A DNA stretch of 64,000 nucleotides from Pseudomonadota bacterium. Lineage in GTDB: Bacteria; Desulfobacterota; Binatia; UBA1149. The stretch is from assembly GCA_014382245.1 (NCBI GenBank), contig JACNKC010000068.1:38203-102202 (forward strand). Reading direction: 5' to 3'. The notes beneath the pieces were generated by a model, which was not told the DNA's origin, ran no database searches, and was given only the letters and a program-made list of their open reading frames with translations. This document shows positions 1-9,953 of the stretch, piece after piece (within the stretch, counting starts at the first letter, position 1; each line of letters opens with the position of its first letter). The position numbers were made by a program, and so were the translations under genes.

Positions 1-833
1 ACTGTTCGCTACTCCGCCTTGCCGCCCAGCGTCAAGGCCTCGACGTACCCCGGCTGCTCGCGGCGGGCGGCGCGGCGAACGGCGGCGCGGCGAACGGCGG
101 CGCGGCGAACAGCGGCGACGAGCACGTTTCGCCGGTTCTCAACATCGGCATTCTGCTCACGCAGGCCGACAACGATGGGCTGCGCGGCGAGGCAGAGATC
201 GCGCTCGACAACGGATACCGTTGTTTCAAACTCAAGGTCGGCTCGCTGGACCTGGCAGAAGACCTCGATCGACTGGCCCGCCTCCGGCGGGCCGTCGGCC
301 CTGGCTGCGAAATACGCATCGACGCCAACCGCGCATGGACCCCCAACCAAGCCGCCACCGCCTTGGCCTCCATGGCTGACTACCACCCCTCCCTCGTCGA
401 AGAACCCCTGGCAAGGCCCGACCCCGACGCGCTGCAGAAACTGGCCGCCGCGGGCGTTGCCCTGGCGCTAGACGAAAGCGTGCGCAACACCACCGACCTC
501 AACCGGCTGGCAGGCCGGCCCGGCGCGGTGAGCCACTTGCTGCTCAAAACACAGCGCCTGGGAGGAATTCGCCCCGCGCTCGGCCTGGCCCGGCGCGCGC
601 GGCAGTTGGCCCTGGAACCGATCGTAACCGACAGCATAGAGGGCGTGGAGGGCAGCCTTGCTGCGCTCGAAGTTGCCCTCGCGTCGCGTTCAAACGATGC
701 CGTGGGCCTGGGCGGGGCCGCCCTCATCGTCGACCACCCGCTGACAACCCGGGCAGGCGTGACACTCGCCCAAGCCCTGACCCTGGCCAGCAAGGGGTCG
801 CCCGCCACCGGTAGCGCTACGGTGACATGCTGA
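1..833 (+). CDS. menC: o-succinylbenzoate synthase, 5'-truncated by the window edge
   Basis: Enolase-superfamily enzyme that dehydrates SHCHC to o-succinylbenzoate in menaquinone synthesis. The frame is open from base 3, so the N-terminal capping domain lies outside the window. Superfamily residues follow in order: the KxK lysines (CFKLKVG), first metal Asp (IDANRAW), Glu (EEPL), Asp (LDES) and the second catalytic Lys (LLKTQRLGG). The stop overlaps the menE start in ATGCTGA, implying coupled translation, and the menE neighbour settles the function among enolase relatives. Oddity: three in-frame GGAAN repeats sit just before the barrel. Confidence 0.88.
   Translation, partial: CSLLRLAAQRQGLDVPRLLAAGGAANGGAANGGAANSGDEHVSPVLNIGILLTQADNDGLRGEAEIALDNGYRCFKLKVGSLDLAEDLDRLARLRRAVGPGCEIRIDANRAWTPNQAATALASMADYHPSLVEEPLARPDPDALQKLAAAGVALALDESVRNTTDLNRLAGRPGAVSHLLLKTQRLGGIRPALGLARRARQLALEPIVTDSIEGVEGSLAALEVALASRSNDAVGLGGAALIVDHPLTTRAGVTLAQALTLASKGSPATGSATVTC
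66..110 (+). repeat. Three perfect 15-bp tandem repeats inside menC
   Basis: The unit ggcggcgcggcgaac occurs three times without mismatch and is in frame, encoding GGAAN x3. It sits between the truncated N-terminal part and the barrel of MenC. A 15-bp unit can change copy number without shifting the frame. It probably forms a flexible surface loop. Confidence 0.9.
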
Positions 834-2275
834 TCTCGCCGCAGTCGACAGCATCGGCCGCCGACTACCTGGCCGACAGCTTAGCTGCCCTCACCGTGCA
901 CTCGCGAGTGATGGCGGTGCTTGCCGGCCCGGGTCCGGCCTTCGCCGCCCTGCTGGAAGTCGCACGCCACAGGCAGTTTGTGCTTGCACCGCTGGACCCG
1001 CGCCTGCCCCCCCGGGAGTTGTTGGAACGCCTGCGCCGCTTACACGTCGGCCTGCTTTTGTACGAACCCGTGGCGTCCAAGCTCGTAGAAAAGCTGGCCG
1101 GCGAGCTGTCTCGAGGTGACCGCGGCCGGCCCGAAGACCTGGCAGGCAGCGGGCTGCTGGGACTTGTTTTCAACCCGGTGCTCAACCCGCCATCGAAGGT
1201 GGGTGAGGGCCGGCCGCTGGACGAAGGCCTTGCCCGGGGGGGCGGCACGCTGCTGTTCACCTCGGGTACGGCCGGGCAGGCCCGCGCGGTGTTTCACGGC
1301 TGGAGGGCGCACGAGACGGCCGCCGCTTGTTCGCGGGCCAACCTGGGCACCCGCGAGCGGGACCTGTGGCTCGCCAACCTGCCCGTGCACCACGTGAGCG
1401 GCCTGTCAATTTTCGTCCGCGCCTCGATCGACCGTGTTCCCGTCGTTGCCCAGCCCCGCTTCGACCGCGAGGCTACGCTGGACGCCATCGAAAACCGTGG
1501 GGTCACCCTCGCCTCGGCGGTCCCGACCATGCTCGGACGCCTGCTCGACCTGCTGGACGACCGCCCCTTGCGCGGACGACTACGCGCCCTGCTGCTGGGT
1601 GGTGCGCCCTGCCCCGGGTCGCTGCTGACGAGAGCGCTGAGGGCCGGGTTCCCCTTGCTGGCGACCTGGGGCATGACCGAGACAGCCGCCCAGGCCGTCA
1701 CCGCCCGGCCCGGTGAAAAGACGCCCCCGCAGAGCTGCGGCCGGCCACTACCCGGGGTCTCCGTAGCCGTCAGGGCACCCGGCTCGCCGGAGGCCCGAGG
1801 CAGCGGCCACGGCGAGTTACTGGTCAAGACTCCTGGCTTGATGGCGGGCTACCTCAACGATCAGGGCAAGGCCCCGATCGAGCTCAACGATCACTGGTTC
1901 GCCACCGGTGACCTCGGCCGGGTGGACGAGCAGGGGTTCGTTTACTGCGAAGGTCGACGCGACGACCTCATCATAAGCGGCGGCGAGAACGTCAACCCCA
2001 GCAGGGTGGAAGGCGTTCTGCGTGAGCACGAGGACGTATTGGACGCGGCCGTTTTCGGCCTCCGGCACACCGAGTGGGGTCGACAGGTCACCGCGCGCGT
2101 GGTCCTAAAGCCAGGGGCTTCACTGTCAAAAGTCGCGCTCACCGAGTGGGCGCGCGAGAGGCTGGCGCCTTTCGAGCTTCCCCGGACCATCGAGTTCAGT
2201 GACGACATTCCGCGGGGGCCATCGGGCAAATTACTGAGGCTATCGCTGCCGCGCTCTACCGACTCGCCGTTGTAA
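827..2275 (+). CDS. menE: o-succinylbenzoate--CoA ligase
   Basis: Adenylate-forming enzyme that activates o-succinylbenzoate with ATP and joins it to CoA, the step after MenC. 482 aa, a usual MenE length. Visible motifs: phosphate loop SGTAGQ (residues 146-151), GMTET around 282-286, the TGDLG hinge region, GRRDDLIISGGENV, and the C-terminal catalytic lysine in GPSGKLL (K468). The ATG overlaps the menC stop, so the two form one translational unit. Other acyl-CoA ligases share these motifs; pairing with menC makes MenE the best call. Confidence 0.88.
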   Translation: MLISPQSTASAADYLADSLAALTVHSRVMAVLAGPGPAFAALLEVARHRQFVLAPLDPRLPPRELLERLRRLHVGLLLYEPVASKLVEKLAGELSRGDRGRPEDLAGSGLLGLVFNPVLNPPSKVGEGRPLDEGLARGGGTLLFTSGTAGQARAVFHGWRAHETAAACSRANLGTRERDLWLANLPVHHVSGLSIFVRASIDRVPVVAQPRFDREATLDAIENRGVTLASAVPTMLGRLLDLLDDRPLRGRLRALLLGGAPCPGSLLTRALRAGFPLLATWGMTETAAQAVTARPGEKTPPQSCGRPLPGVSVAVRAPGSPEARGSGHGELLVKTPGLMAGYLNDQGKAPIELNDHWFATGDLGRVDEQGFVYCEGRRDDLIISGGENVNPSRVEGVLREHEDVLDAAVFGLRHTEWGRQVTARVVLKPGASLSKVALTEWARERLAPFELPRTIEFSDDIPRGPSGKLLRLSLPRSTDSPL

Positions 2276-2348
2276 CGACCACGCGGCAGCGGCAGTATCA
2301 CGCGACCACGGCCGGGCCGACGGTGCCCGCAAGACAAAACTTGTTTCC

Positions 2349-4544
2349 TTGCACGACGAATACGCCCAGCACCACGACAGCAGCAAGGCGGCCTTCGCGC
2401 TTGCCTGCGCCCTGCAACTCGCCCTGCCCTGCGCGGGCGTCGTCCGTGCCCAGCCACCGCTGGTAACCATAACCCGCACTGACAATCCACCCGTAATAGA
2501 CGGCCACCTGGACGACGCCACGTGGCAGGACGCCGCCGTCATCGACAGCTTCCGACAGGTTGAGCCGGTCGAGGGTGCTGATCCCAGCGAGCGCACGGTG
2601 GCCTACCTCGCCTACGATGGCGACAACATCTACATAGGCGTGCGCTGCTTCGACAGCGAGCCGGAAAAGATAGTCGCGCACCAGCTGGTCAAAGACTCCT
2701 TCCTGCTGAGCGAGGCGCGCATAAACGTGATGCTCGACACCCTGTTCGATCGACGCAACGCCTACCTGTTCCAGGTCACTCCCCTCGGCACCAGCAGCGA
2801 GGGACGGGCCGAAAACCAGACCACTTACCGGCACGAGTGGGACGCGATCTGGTCGGCAGCCTCGATCATTGACGAGCACGGCTGGTCGACCGAAATGGCG
2901 ATTCCTTTCAAGAGCGTGAGCATGGACGCCGACTCGACACGCTGGGGCCTCGAAATCGAACGCCACATCCGCCGCCGCAAAGAGAAAATAAAGTGGGGTT
3001 CAATCTCGCAGTCCTACAGCATCACCGACCCCGCCAATTACGGAACCATGGAGGGACTGGAGGGAATACAGCAGGGATTGGGCCTGGACATACAGCCCTC
3101 GCTGGCGATGAGCAGCCGCTGGAACGCGGCGGCCGACGATGCCGACCTGGCCATGGAGCCCTCGGTCGACGTGTTTTACCGGGTGACGCCTTCAATGACG
3201 GCTGCGTTCACGGCCAACACTGATTTTTCCGACGCCGATGTCGACCTGAGGCAAACCAACCTGACGCGCTTCTCATTGTTCTTTCCCGAGACCAGGGATT
3301 TCTTTATCGAGGACGCAGGGGTCTTCGAGTTCGGAGGCCTCAAGCAGAACGGTACGCCGTTTTTCTCCCGCCGAATCGGACTTGACGCCGACGCCCAGCC
3401 GGTCGACCTTGTTGTCGGTGGCAAGCTCGCCGGTCACGTGGGGCCCTGGGACCTGGGCCTGCTCGACGTCATGGTAGGAGATTCGACGCAGGTCGACTCA
3501 AAAAACCTCACCGTGGCCCGGGCCACGCGCGACCTCGGCAGCAAATCGCGGGCCGGCTTCATTGCCACTCACGGCGACCCGTTGAGCGACGGCGACAACA
3601 CGCTGGCGGGCCTGGACTACCGCTACCGCGACAGCCGTGTCGCCGGCGACCAGGTGCTTGTGGCCAGGGCCTGGGCCCAGAAAAGCTGGACCGACCCAGC
3701 GACCGGCGAACCACCTGTCGGCGACAAGGAACTGGCCTGGGGCGTATCGGTTGATTGGCCCAACGATCGCTGGAACGCCGGGGCATCGGTTGCCGAACTG
3801 CAGGAAGACTTCCTGCCCGCGCTGGGTTTCGTCAACCGCACCGGCATTCGCGACTACCGGGCAAACCTCAGGTTTCGACACCGCCCTGGCAGCGGACCTG
3901 TTCGCCACGTCGACAGTGGATTCACGGCACGAACGGTGACCGACACCGGCGATAGGCTGGAAAGCGTACAAGTAGACGTTGACTATCTCGTCCTCAGCAA
4001 CCAGGCCGGCGACAGGCTCAGCTTCGCGTGGTCGTTCCTGGAAGAGGACACCAGCGAGGACTTCGAAATAGTCGCGGGCACCATCATCCCGCCCGGTGAC
4101 TACCGCTACCAGCGGCCGGCGGTACGCCTCGACACCAGCCCAACGCGACCGGTGGCGGGCAAGCTTCACGTCAAGTGGGGTGAGTTCTATTCAGGGAACA
4201 TGGTCAACACCGCAGCCGTGCTGGAATTGCGCCCCTCGCCGCATTTCTTCCTGTCCTGGGAACACCAGTACATAGACGCGCAGCTTCCCGAGGGCGACTT
4301 CAGCATCCACCTGTCACGACTCGGTTTCGACGTGAACCCGTCTACGCGGGTGAGTTGGCGCAACCTCGTTCAGTGGGACAACCAGGGCGACCAGCCGACG
4401 CTTAACAGCCGGTTGCTCTGGATACCCGAACCCGGGCGAGAGCTTTCGTTGGTGGCCAACCAGGCCTGGGACAAGTCGGGCAGTTCGTTCACAACAACGA
4501 CAGCCGACTACACGCTTCGCCTGTCGTGGACCCAGCGTTACTGA
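2349..4544 (+). CDS. Secreted CBM9-like/DUF5916 beta-barrel protein
   Basis: 731-aa exported protein of unknown substrate. It begins at TTG with a signal peptide (hydrophobic AAFALACALQLALPCAGV, cleavage near VRA-QPP). Residues about 40-225 match the family 9 carbohydrate-binding-like fold (DGHLDDATWQDA, AYDGDNIYIGVRCFD, AIPFKS). The rest has the alternating pattern of an outer-membrane barrel (FFPETRDFFIEDAGVFEFG is typical of DUF5916) and ends in the aromatic residue Y. Known relatives are outer-membrane proteins with no settled role. It stands alone, 73 bp after menE. Confidence 0.75.
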   Translation: MHDEYAQHHDSSKAAFALACALQLALPCAGVVRAQPPLVTITRTDNPPVIDGHLDDATWQDAAVIDSFRQVEPVEGADPSERTVAYLAYDGDNIYIGVRCFDSEPEKIVAHQLVKDSFLLSEARINVMLDTLFDRRNAYLFQVTPLGTSSEGRAENQTTYRHEWDAIWSAASIIDEHGWSTEMAIPFKSVSMDADSTRWGLEIERHIRRRKEKIKWGSISQSYSITDPANYGTMEGLEGIQQGLGLDIQPSLAMSSRWNAAADDADLAMEPSVDVFYRVTPSMTAAFTANTDFSDADVDLRQTNLTRFSLFFPETRDFFIEDAGVFEFGGLKQNGTPFFSRRIGLDADAQPVDLVVGGKLAGHVGPWDLGLLDVMVGDSTQVDSKNLTVARATRDLGSKSRAGFIATHGDPLSDGDNTLAGLDYRYRDSRVAGDQVLVARAWAQKSWTDPATGEPPVGDKELAWGVSVDWPNDRWNAGASVAELQEDFLPALGFVNRTGIRDYRANLRFRHRPGSGPVRHVDSGFTARTVTDTGDRLESVQVDVDYLVLSNQAGDRLSFAWSFLEEDTSEDFEIVAGTIIPPGDYRYQRPAVRLDTSPTRPVAGKLHVKWGEFYSGNMVNTAAVLELRPSPHFFLSWEHQYIDAQLPEGDFSIHLSRLGFDVNPSTRVSWRNLVQWDNQGDQPTLNSRLLWIPEPGRELSLVANQAWDKSGSSFTTTTADYTLRLSWTQRY

Positions 4545-4901
4545 TCCCGCCGGAGCAGCTCCCAAGTAAAACCGGTATTGACCCGCCACCTCCAATCACC
4601 CGCCCGTGAAGAGCCGGGCCTTGCCATTTGCCCGGGAAAATCCAATATCTTGTACCGTCGCCGGCACACGCTGACGTAACCCCATGTCATCGACAAAGAA
4701 AAAAAACGCCCGGCCGGTGCCGGCCATGAAACCGCCCCGGCGGCCGGGGATGCACAAACACTGCCTGGCACGCGCGAATGCTCGATGACCGACCAGCACG
4801 AGTTCGCCTCGCTGCCGGGCGACCGGGGATCACCCGGCTGAACGATCGTGCCCGCGCTAGCCGATATGGAAAATAATCCCGCGGGCGTGGTCGGCTGAAA
4901 C
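4545..4901. other. 357-bp intergenic region with no convincing gene
   Basis: No conserved protein or RNA is recognised. A weak promoter-like pair occurs (TTGCCA at 4621, CAATAT at 4643). Downstream is a basic 34-codon ORF at 4684-4788 (starting MSSTKKKNARP) whose TGA overlaps the ATG of an 18-codon ORF. Neither has a clear Shine-Dalgarno site and both are probably chance. The region also contains several GC-rich inverted repeats, such as cggccggtgccggcc. Confidence 0.5.
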
Positions 4902-5294
4902 ATGGTTACACGCACGATCCGTTGGCTGCTCTTCTGCGTTTTCGTTCTTACCGTCCCGCTGCCAATGCTGGGGCCCTGGGAGGTGCTGGCGCCAACGGCG
5001 CGCTACCTGCTGCTTGCCGTGGTAACCGCTGCCGTGATGGCGGTAGAAGGAGCGGCCGGGCCGGTGCCGCTTATCTTCACGCTGTTCGCCGGCCACGCGC
5101 TGCTGTACCTCTTGCTGTCGTGGTTGGCAGCCCGGCTGTGCACACGGCTGGTCAACCGCCTGCCCGCACACGCGCGTACGGGTGTTGTCGTGGCCGCCTG
5201 TGCCGCCCTGCTGCTGATCGCGCTGATGTTTGACCTTTACATCACCCCCTTCGGCGGCCTGCCCCACTCCAACCTGCTGGGCTTGCTGTCATGA
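4902..5294 (+). CDS. Small integral membrane protein, function unknown
   Basis: 130 aa with about four hydrophobic helices (roughly residues 7-22, 34-49, 54-79 and 93-112) and few charges between them. No family recognised. Its stop overlaps the start of the DUF3604 gene (ATGA at 5291-5294), so the two are very likely co-translated. It may anchor or serve the exported DUF3604 protein; that link is inference from the overlap only. Confidence 0.65.
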   Translation: MVTRTIRWLLFCVFVLTVPLPMLGPWEVLAPTARYLLLAVVTAAVMAVEGAAGPVPLIFTLFAGHALLYLLLSWLAARLCTRLVNRLPAHARTGVVVAACAALLLIALMFDLYITPFGGLPHSNLLGLLS

Positions 5295-7222
5295 AGCGCG
5301 TCGTCCTGGCGCTGTTATTGCCGGCACTGTTAATGCCGGCGCTGTTGCTGCCGACCCCACACGCGACGGCGAGCGAGGCTCCCTTCGAGCGCAGTGAGCA
5401 GCGCTCACCCTGCACCGACTACGATCCCCTTCGCCGCGCGTTCTTCGGCGACACGCACGTCCACACCGCCCTGTCGTTTGACGCCTGGGGCCAGGGAACC
5501 ATGGCCGGACCGGGCGACGCCTACCGTTTTGCCAGGGGCGAAGCCCTCGGCATACAGCCTTACAGCAGCGACGGCCTCCCCTCGCGCAGCATACAACCCC
5601 GACGGCCGCTGGATTTTGCCATCGTCACAGACCACAGCGACCTGCTGGGCGAAACCCGTATCTGCGATGATCCATCGCAGGAAGGACACGACTCACTGGT
5701 GTGCCGGGTGGTGCGCAGGTTTCCCAAGCTGGGCTACATTCTTGTCAACGGCCACGTCTACAGCAGCGAGTTGCCCTCGCGTTACTCGTTCTGCGGTAGC
5801 GGCGGCGCAGTGTGCCTGCGGGCGGCGCTTGGTCCCTGGCAGGAAATCCAGCAGGCAGCCGAAGCCCACTACGACCGCAGTTCGGCCTGCGGCTTCACGA
5901 CCTTCGTGGGCTACGAGTGGACCGGCATGCCGGGGGGCCGCAACATCCACCGTAATGTCATCTTCCGCAACGCCACCGCCCAGCGCTTTCCGACCACCTA
6001 CATAGAAACACCCACCCAGGAGGGCCTGTGGCAGGCCCTGGACCAGGAATGCCTGCAGGCGGGCAACGGCTGCGACGTGCTGGCCATTCCCCACAACTCC
6101 AACGTGAGCGCGGGTTCGATGTTCACCGTCAGCAGCGCGGACGGTGAACCAATTTCGGCCGAGGACGCGGCCATGCGCGCGCGCCTGGAAACCCTGGTCG
6201 AGGTCACCCAGCACAAGGGCGACAGCGAATGCCGCCCTGGCGCCGAGGACGAGCTGTGCGCTTACGAAACCCTCCCCTACCCCCGCATGGCCGACATGGC
6301 CCACGTCAACAGTGAGCCCGGCCAGCTGCCGCCGCTCATGTACACACGCGAAGTGCTGGCCGAGGGACTGCTGCAGCAGGCGCGACTGGGCATCAACCCT
6401 TTCAAGTTTGGTCTTATAGGCTCAACCGACACCCACCTCGCCGCCCCCGGCTTGGTCGCCGAAGATAGCTTTATCGGGCACGCGGCGGGAACCGTTGATT
6501 CGCGCCTACAGGTGCCGGCCTTTCCCGACCGCGCCGAATTCAATCCCGGCGGGCTGGCCGTCCTCTGGGCTGAAGAAAACTCGCGCGACGCGCTGTTCGC
6601 CGCCATGCGCCGCCGCGAGGTCTACGGCACAAGCGGGCCGCGCATGACGGTGCGAATGTTTGCCGGCTGGGATTATCCCGACGACCTGTGCTCGGGCGAC
6701 GACTTCGTTGAAAAAGGCTACGCCGGTGGCGTGCCCATGGGTGGCGATCTTCCCGCGGCCCGCGGCCCGGGCGCCCCGAAACTGGCGTTGTGGGCGCTTC
6801 GCGATCCCGCCGGCAAGCAGTCGCCCAGCCACCCGCTCGAACGGATACAGATCGTAAAGGGCTACCTCGACAATGGCCGCAGCGTGGAGAAAGTCTACGA
6901 CGTGGCGGGCGAACCTGCTGACCCCGACGCTCTCGATCTTTCCACCTGCACTACCCGGGCGCGCGGTTCCGACCAGCTGTGCACGGTGTGGAGCGACCCC
7001 GACTTTGACCCCGACGCGCCGGCCTTCTACTACGCGCGCGTGCTCGAGGTACCGAGCTGCCGCTGGAACAGCTACCTGTGCAACCGAGCGGGTGTGGATT
7101 GCGACGACCCGGGTTCGGTGCCCGGTGAGTTGGCCACCTGCTGCGACACGGGCATCGCCCGCTCCATACGCGAGCGCGCGTGGACCTCGCCGGTGTGGTA
7201 CACGCCCGCGGGGCAGCGCTGA
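5291..7222 (+). CDS. DUF3604 family exported protein
   Basis: 643 aa with a signal peptide (LALLLPALLMPALLLPTPHATA). The N-terminal motif FFGDTHVHT (GDxHxH, D54, H56, H58) and the later VTDHSDLLGE resemble PHP-type metallo-hydrolase sites, as is usual for DUF3604. Further marks of the family are IPHNSN, GSTDTHLAAPG and RREVYGTSGPRM. Family members are large secreted or periplasmic proteins whose substrate is not established. Several Cys residues in the C-terminal third suggest disulfides, in keeping with export. Coupled to the preceding membrane protein. Confidence 0.85.
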   Translation: MKRVVLALLLPALLMPALLLPTPHATASEAPFERSEQRSPCTDYDPLRRAFFGDTHVHTALSFDAWGQGTMAGPGDAYRFARGEALGIQPYSSDGLPSRSIQPRRPLDFAIVTDHSDLLGETRICDDPSQEGHDSLVCRVVRRFPKLGYILVNGHVYSSELPSRYSFCGSGGAVCLRAALGPWQEIQQAAEAHYDRSSACGFTTFVGYEWTGMPGGRNIHRNVIFRNATAQRFPTTYIETPTQEGLWQALDQECLQAGNGCDVLAIPHNSNVSAGSMFTVSSADGEPISAEDAAMRARLETLVEVTQHKGDSECRPGAEDELCAYETLPYPRMADMAHVNSEPGQLPPLMYTREVLAEGLLQQARLGINPFKFGLIGSTDTHLAAPGLVAEDSFIGHAAGTVDSRLQVPAFPDRAEFNPGGLAVLWAEENSRDALFAAMRRREVYGTSGPRMTVRMFAGWDYPDDLCSGDDFVEKGYAGGVPMGGDLPAARGPGAPKLALWALRDPAGKQSPSHPLERIQIVKGYLDNGRSVEKVYDVAGEPADPDALDLSTCTTRARGSDQLCTVWSDPDFDPDAPAFYYARVLEVPSCRWNSYLCNRAGVDCDDPGSVPGELATCCDTGIARSIRERAWTSPVWYTPAGQR

Positions 7223-7297
7223 CCGACCATGGGTAGCGGCATGAACGCCTGGAGCTATCGCGCCGCTAACAGTGCCGCGGCCCCGGCGCTCACGCTG

Positions 7298-9238
7298 TCA
7301 GCGTAGTTCGTAGTCAGAGAAGTCCGGCTGCATGGTCCAGCGCCAGTAGTCCAGCAACAGCCACGGTGAGGTCGTGGTCACCCTGCCACGGCTGTTCTTG
7401 TACCAGCTGTTCATACCCGGGTGCGCCCATACCTTGCGCTCGTGTTCGGCGTCAAAGCGGGCCACGTAGTCGTCGTGTACCTCGCGCCTCACGTCCATGG
7501 TCGACAACCCTTTCTCGACCATCTCCCTGACACATCCCATGATGTAGCGTACCTGGCACTCGGAGTGAAAAATGATGCTGCCGGCGTGGGCCAGGTTGGT
7601 GCCAGGGCCGTAGAGGCAGAACATGTTCGGGAAACCCGGGACCGTGATGCCGAGATAAGCCGACGGGTCGTCACCCCAGGCCTCGGACAAGTGCACGCCG
7701 TCGCGACCGACTATATCCATTGGCCACAGGAAGCGATTGGCGTGAAAGCCCGTGGCGAACACTATTACGTCGAGTTCGTGCTGGCTGCCGTCCTCGCACT
7801 CGATGCCCGTGGCCGTAACCCGCTTTATGCCGTCGGTCACCAGGTCGACGTTGTCTTGCTTGAGGGCTGCAAACCAGCTGCCGTTGTCCTGCAACATGCG
7901 CTTACCGAAAGGAGGATAGTCGGGGATGACCTTGGCCAGGAGTTCCGGGTCCTCTCCAACCTGGCCGCGTATGTACTCGGTGAACACCTCGCGCAGCATG
8001 TCGTTGGACTCGCTCACCGAGCGTTCCGGGTGTTCCCACTCGGGGTCCACGACCAGCATCGGCATAAGTCCGTCCGATCCGGGCCAGAACAACAGGAAGC
8101 GGTACCAGCGACCGTAGAAAGGCACGTGCCTGAGCAACCACTTCTTGCCCTCGCTGGTCTCGCTATGATAGTCGGCGTTCCAGGTCATCCAGCAGGGTGA
8201 TCGCTGAAAAACCTCCAGCTTACCCGCGACCCTGGCCAGTTCGGGGACCAGTTGAAGACTGCTCGCGCCGGTGCCTACCACGGCAACGCGCTTGCCCTCC
8301 AGCTCGACGTCGTGTTGCCAGCGGGCCGAGTGAAAGCCGAGGCCCTCGAAGTCTTCAAGGCCCGGCAGCTCCGGAATCCTGGGGCGGCTCAGCTGACCCA
8401 CTGCGCTTACGATGACGGCTGCCTCCAGTTGCTCTTCGCCGCCGTCTGCCCCGCGCAAGCTCACCCGCCAGCGGCCGGTATCTTCGTCGAAGACCGCGCG
8501 GGTCACCTCGGTGCTGAACCGCACGTTCTCGCGCAGGCCATGGCGGTCGGTAAATTGCTCGAAGTAATCGAGCAATTCATCACGCTCGGCGAAGTAACGT
8601 GTCCACTCGCTGTTGGGCTCGAACGAGTAACAGTAAAAGTGGTTGGCTATGTCGACACGGCAGCCGGGATAGCTGTTCTCCAGCCAGGTGCCACCCACGG
8701 TGGCGTTCTTCTCGACCACCGTGAACGGGATACCGGCCTCCTGCAGCCTGTACGCGGTAAGCAAGCCCGACATGCCCGCGCCTATAACCAGCACGGGGAA
8801 GTTGCGCTTGGCCTCGTCGCTGACTGGCTGCGACCACTCCACGCGTCGCGGGTCGCCGCCGTCCAGGGCCAGCTCCTCGGTCATCATCGGCACGTAGTCC
8901 GCCGACACCTGCTCGCCCACCACCAGGTTCATCATCTCGTGAATGGTCTCCGTCGAAGGCGACGACGGCAGCGTACAACCCCTGTCACGATACGCTCGCA
9001 GGGCGTCGAGGGCGGCGGACCTGATGCGACTCTTGTCCTCGTCGCTCATAAAGCCCTGCAGTTCACCCATGATGACCTGCCCCGGCCTGGCCAGTCCCTC
9101 GAGCGCGTGCACGCCGCCCTCCAGGTGCACGATGGACATCAGGATGGCGGGAATACTGGCGCTGGCCAGCGCCTCGGCGATGAACTCGTCGCTCTCGGTG
9201 ATGGGGTCCACCGGCTGTTGATGGATTCTATCGGCCAT
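7298..9238 (-). CDS. Baeyer-Villiger-type flavin monooxygenase with N-terminal extension
   Basis: 646-aa class B flavoprotein monooxygenase. FAD-binding GAGMSG at residues 153-158, the Baeyer-Villiger fingerprint F297-x-G-xxx-H-S-xx-W307, and the NADPH-binding GTGASS at 322-327. Before the FAD domain lies a helical extension of about 145 residues, as seen in 4-hydroxyacetophenone monooxygenase and relatives. It likely inserts oxygen next to a ketone carbonyl using NADPH and O2; the substrate cannot be read from sequence. Convergent with the DUF3604 gene; sodC lies directly upstream on the same strand. Confidence 0.85.
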   Translation of the reverse strand: MADRIHQQPVDPITESDEFIAEALASASIPAILMSIVHLEGGVHALEGLARPGQVIMGELQGFMSDEDKSRIRSAALDALRAYRDRGCTLPSSPSTETIHEMMNLVVGEQVSADYVPMMTEELALDGGDPRRVEWSQPVSDEAKRNFPVLVIGAGMSGLLTAYRLQEAGIPFTVVEKNATVGGTWLENSYPGCRVDIANHFYCYSFEPNSEWTRYFAERDELLDYFEQFTDRHGLRENVRFSTEVTRAVFDEDTGRWRVSLRGADGGEEQLEAAVIVSAVGQLSRPRIPELPGLEDFEGLGFHSARWQHDVELEGKRVAVVGTGASSLQLVPELARVAGKLEVFQRSPCWMTWNADYHSETSEGKKWLLRHVPFYGRWYRFLLFWPGSDGLMPMLVVDPEWEHPERSVSESNDMLREVFTEYIRGQVGEDPELLAKVIPDYPPFGKRMLQDNGSWFAALKQDNVDLVTDGIKRVTATGIECEDGSQHELDVIVFATGFHANRFLWPMDIVGRDGVHLSEAWGDDPSAYLGITVPGFPNMFCLYGPGTNLAHAGSIIFHSECQVRYIMGCVREMVEKGLSTMDVRREVHDDYVARFDAEHERKVWAHPGMNSWYKNSRGRVTTTSPWLLLDYWRWTMQPDFSDYELR

Positions 9239-9278
9239 GGATGTCCGTCGTGTCGCCAGGCTTGCCCGCCGCTTCTAT

Positions 9279-9887
9279 TCAGTCGGCCGCGGGCGCTGCT
9301 GTGCCTATTACCCCGCAGGCCACGCGCGCGCCGGCCGCGCCGGTGGGCTGGCTGGTAAGATCGTCGGCCCCGGCGTGAACAATTACTGCGCGCCCTACTA
9401 TCGAATTGGCACCCGACAACGCGATGACGCTGTCCACGCGGTCGTAGGAAGCGTTACCTTCTGCATCGGCGCCGAGGTTGCCAAGGTCACCAACGTGCCG
9501 GCTCTCGGCCAGGGGACCGGCGTGGTCAACCGAGGCGGGATTGAAATGCCCCCCCGCCGACTTGCCGTCGCCCGAACTGCAATCGCCCCACTGGTGGATG
9601 TGAAAACCGTGTCCACCAGCGGTGAGGCCCGACAACTGGGCCTGCACCCTGACGCCGCCCTCTGCGGGCGTAAAGCTGACGCTGCCGGACGCGCTGTTGC
9701 CCTCGGTAGCCACGAGTGTGGCCAGCGCCGGGCCCTGCTGCGAAGCCGCCTGGTCGGCCGCCGCCAGCGACAGCAGCGGGGCTTCGACGCCCGGGGTCGC
9801 TGTAAAATCCAGTGTCGAAAATGCCGCCGCAAGCAGTACCACCGCTATCATCTTTGCTATATTCACCCTGTTCTCCTTCGTCGGCAC
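9279..9887 (-). CDS. sodC: Exported Cu/Zn superoxide dismutase
   Basis: 202 aa with an N-terminal hydrophobic segment (MIAVVLLAAAFS) for export. It converts superoxide to O2 and H2O2 outside the cytoplasm. All metal ligands are present: Cu H96, H98, bridging H114 (GGHFNP) and H171 (VIVHAGADD); Zn H122 (DHAGP), H131 and D134 (RHVGDLGN). The disulfide pair is C103 and C191 (ARVACGVIG). The TPAEGGVRV loop is typical of prokaryotic SodC. It is followed on the same strand by a flavin monooxygenase gene 40 bp away, so co-transcription is possible. Upstream is a divergent second monooxygenase. Confidence 0.93.
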   Translation of the reverse strand: MPTKENRVNIAKMIAVVLLAAAFSTLDFTATPGVEAPLLSLAAADQAASQQGPALATLVATEGNSASGSVSFTPAEGGVRVQAQLSGLTAGGHGFHIHQWGDCSSGDGKSAGGHFNPASVDHAGPLAESRHVGDLGNLGADAEGNASYDRVDSVIALSGANSIVGRAVIVHAGADDLTSQPTGAAGARVACGVIGTAAPAAD

Positions 9888-9953
9888 TGAATGCAGGCCG
9901 GGCAGGCAGCTTGCCCCGCGCCTGCGCTAGCTGCAAGCTGTGGGGATAAAACC

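Noticed and set aside
4684..4788. 34-codon basic ORF MSSTKKKNARP...
   Set aside because: No Shine-Dalgarno site, no recognised family and strong low-complexity bias; probably chance.
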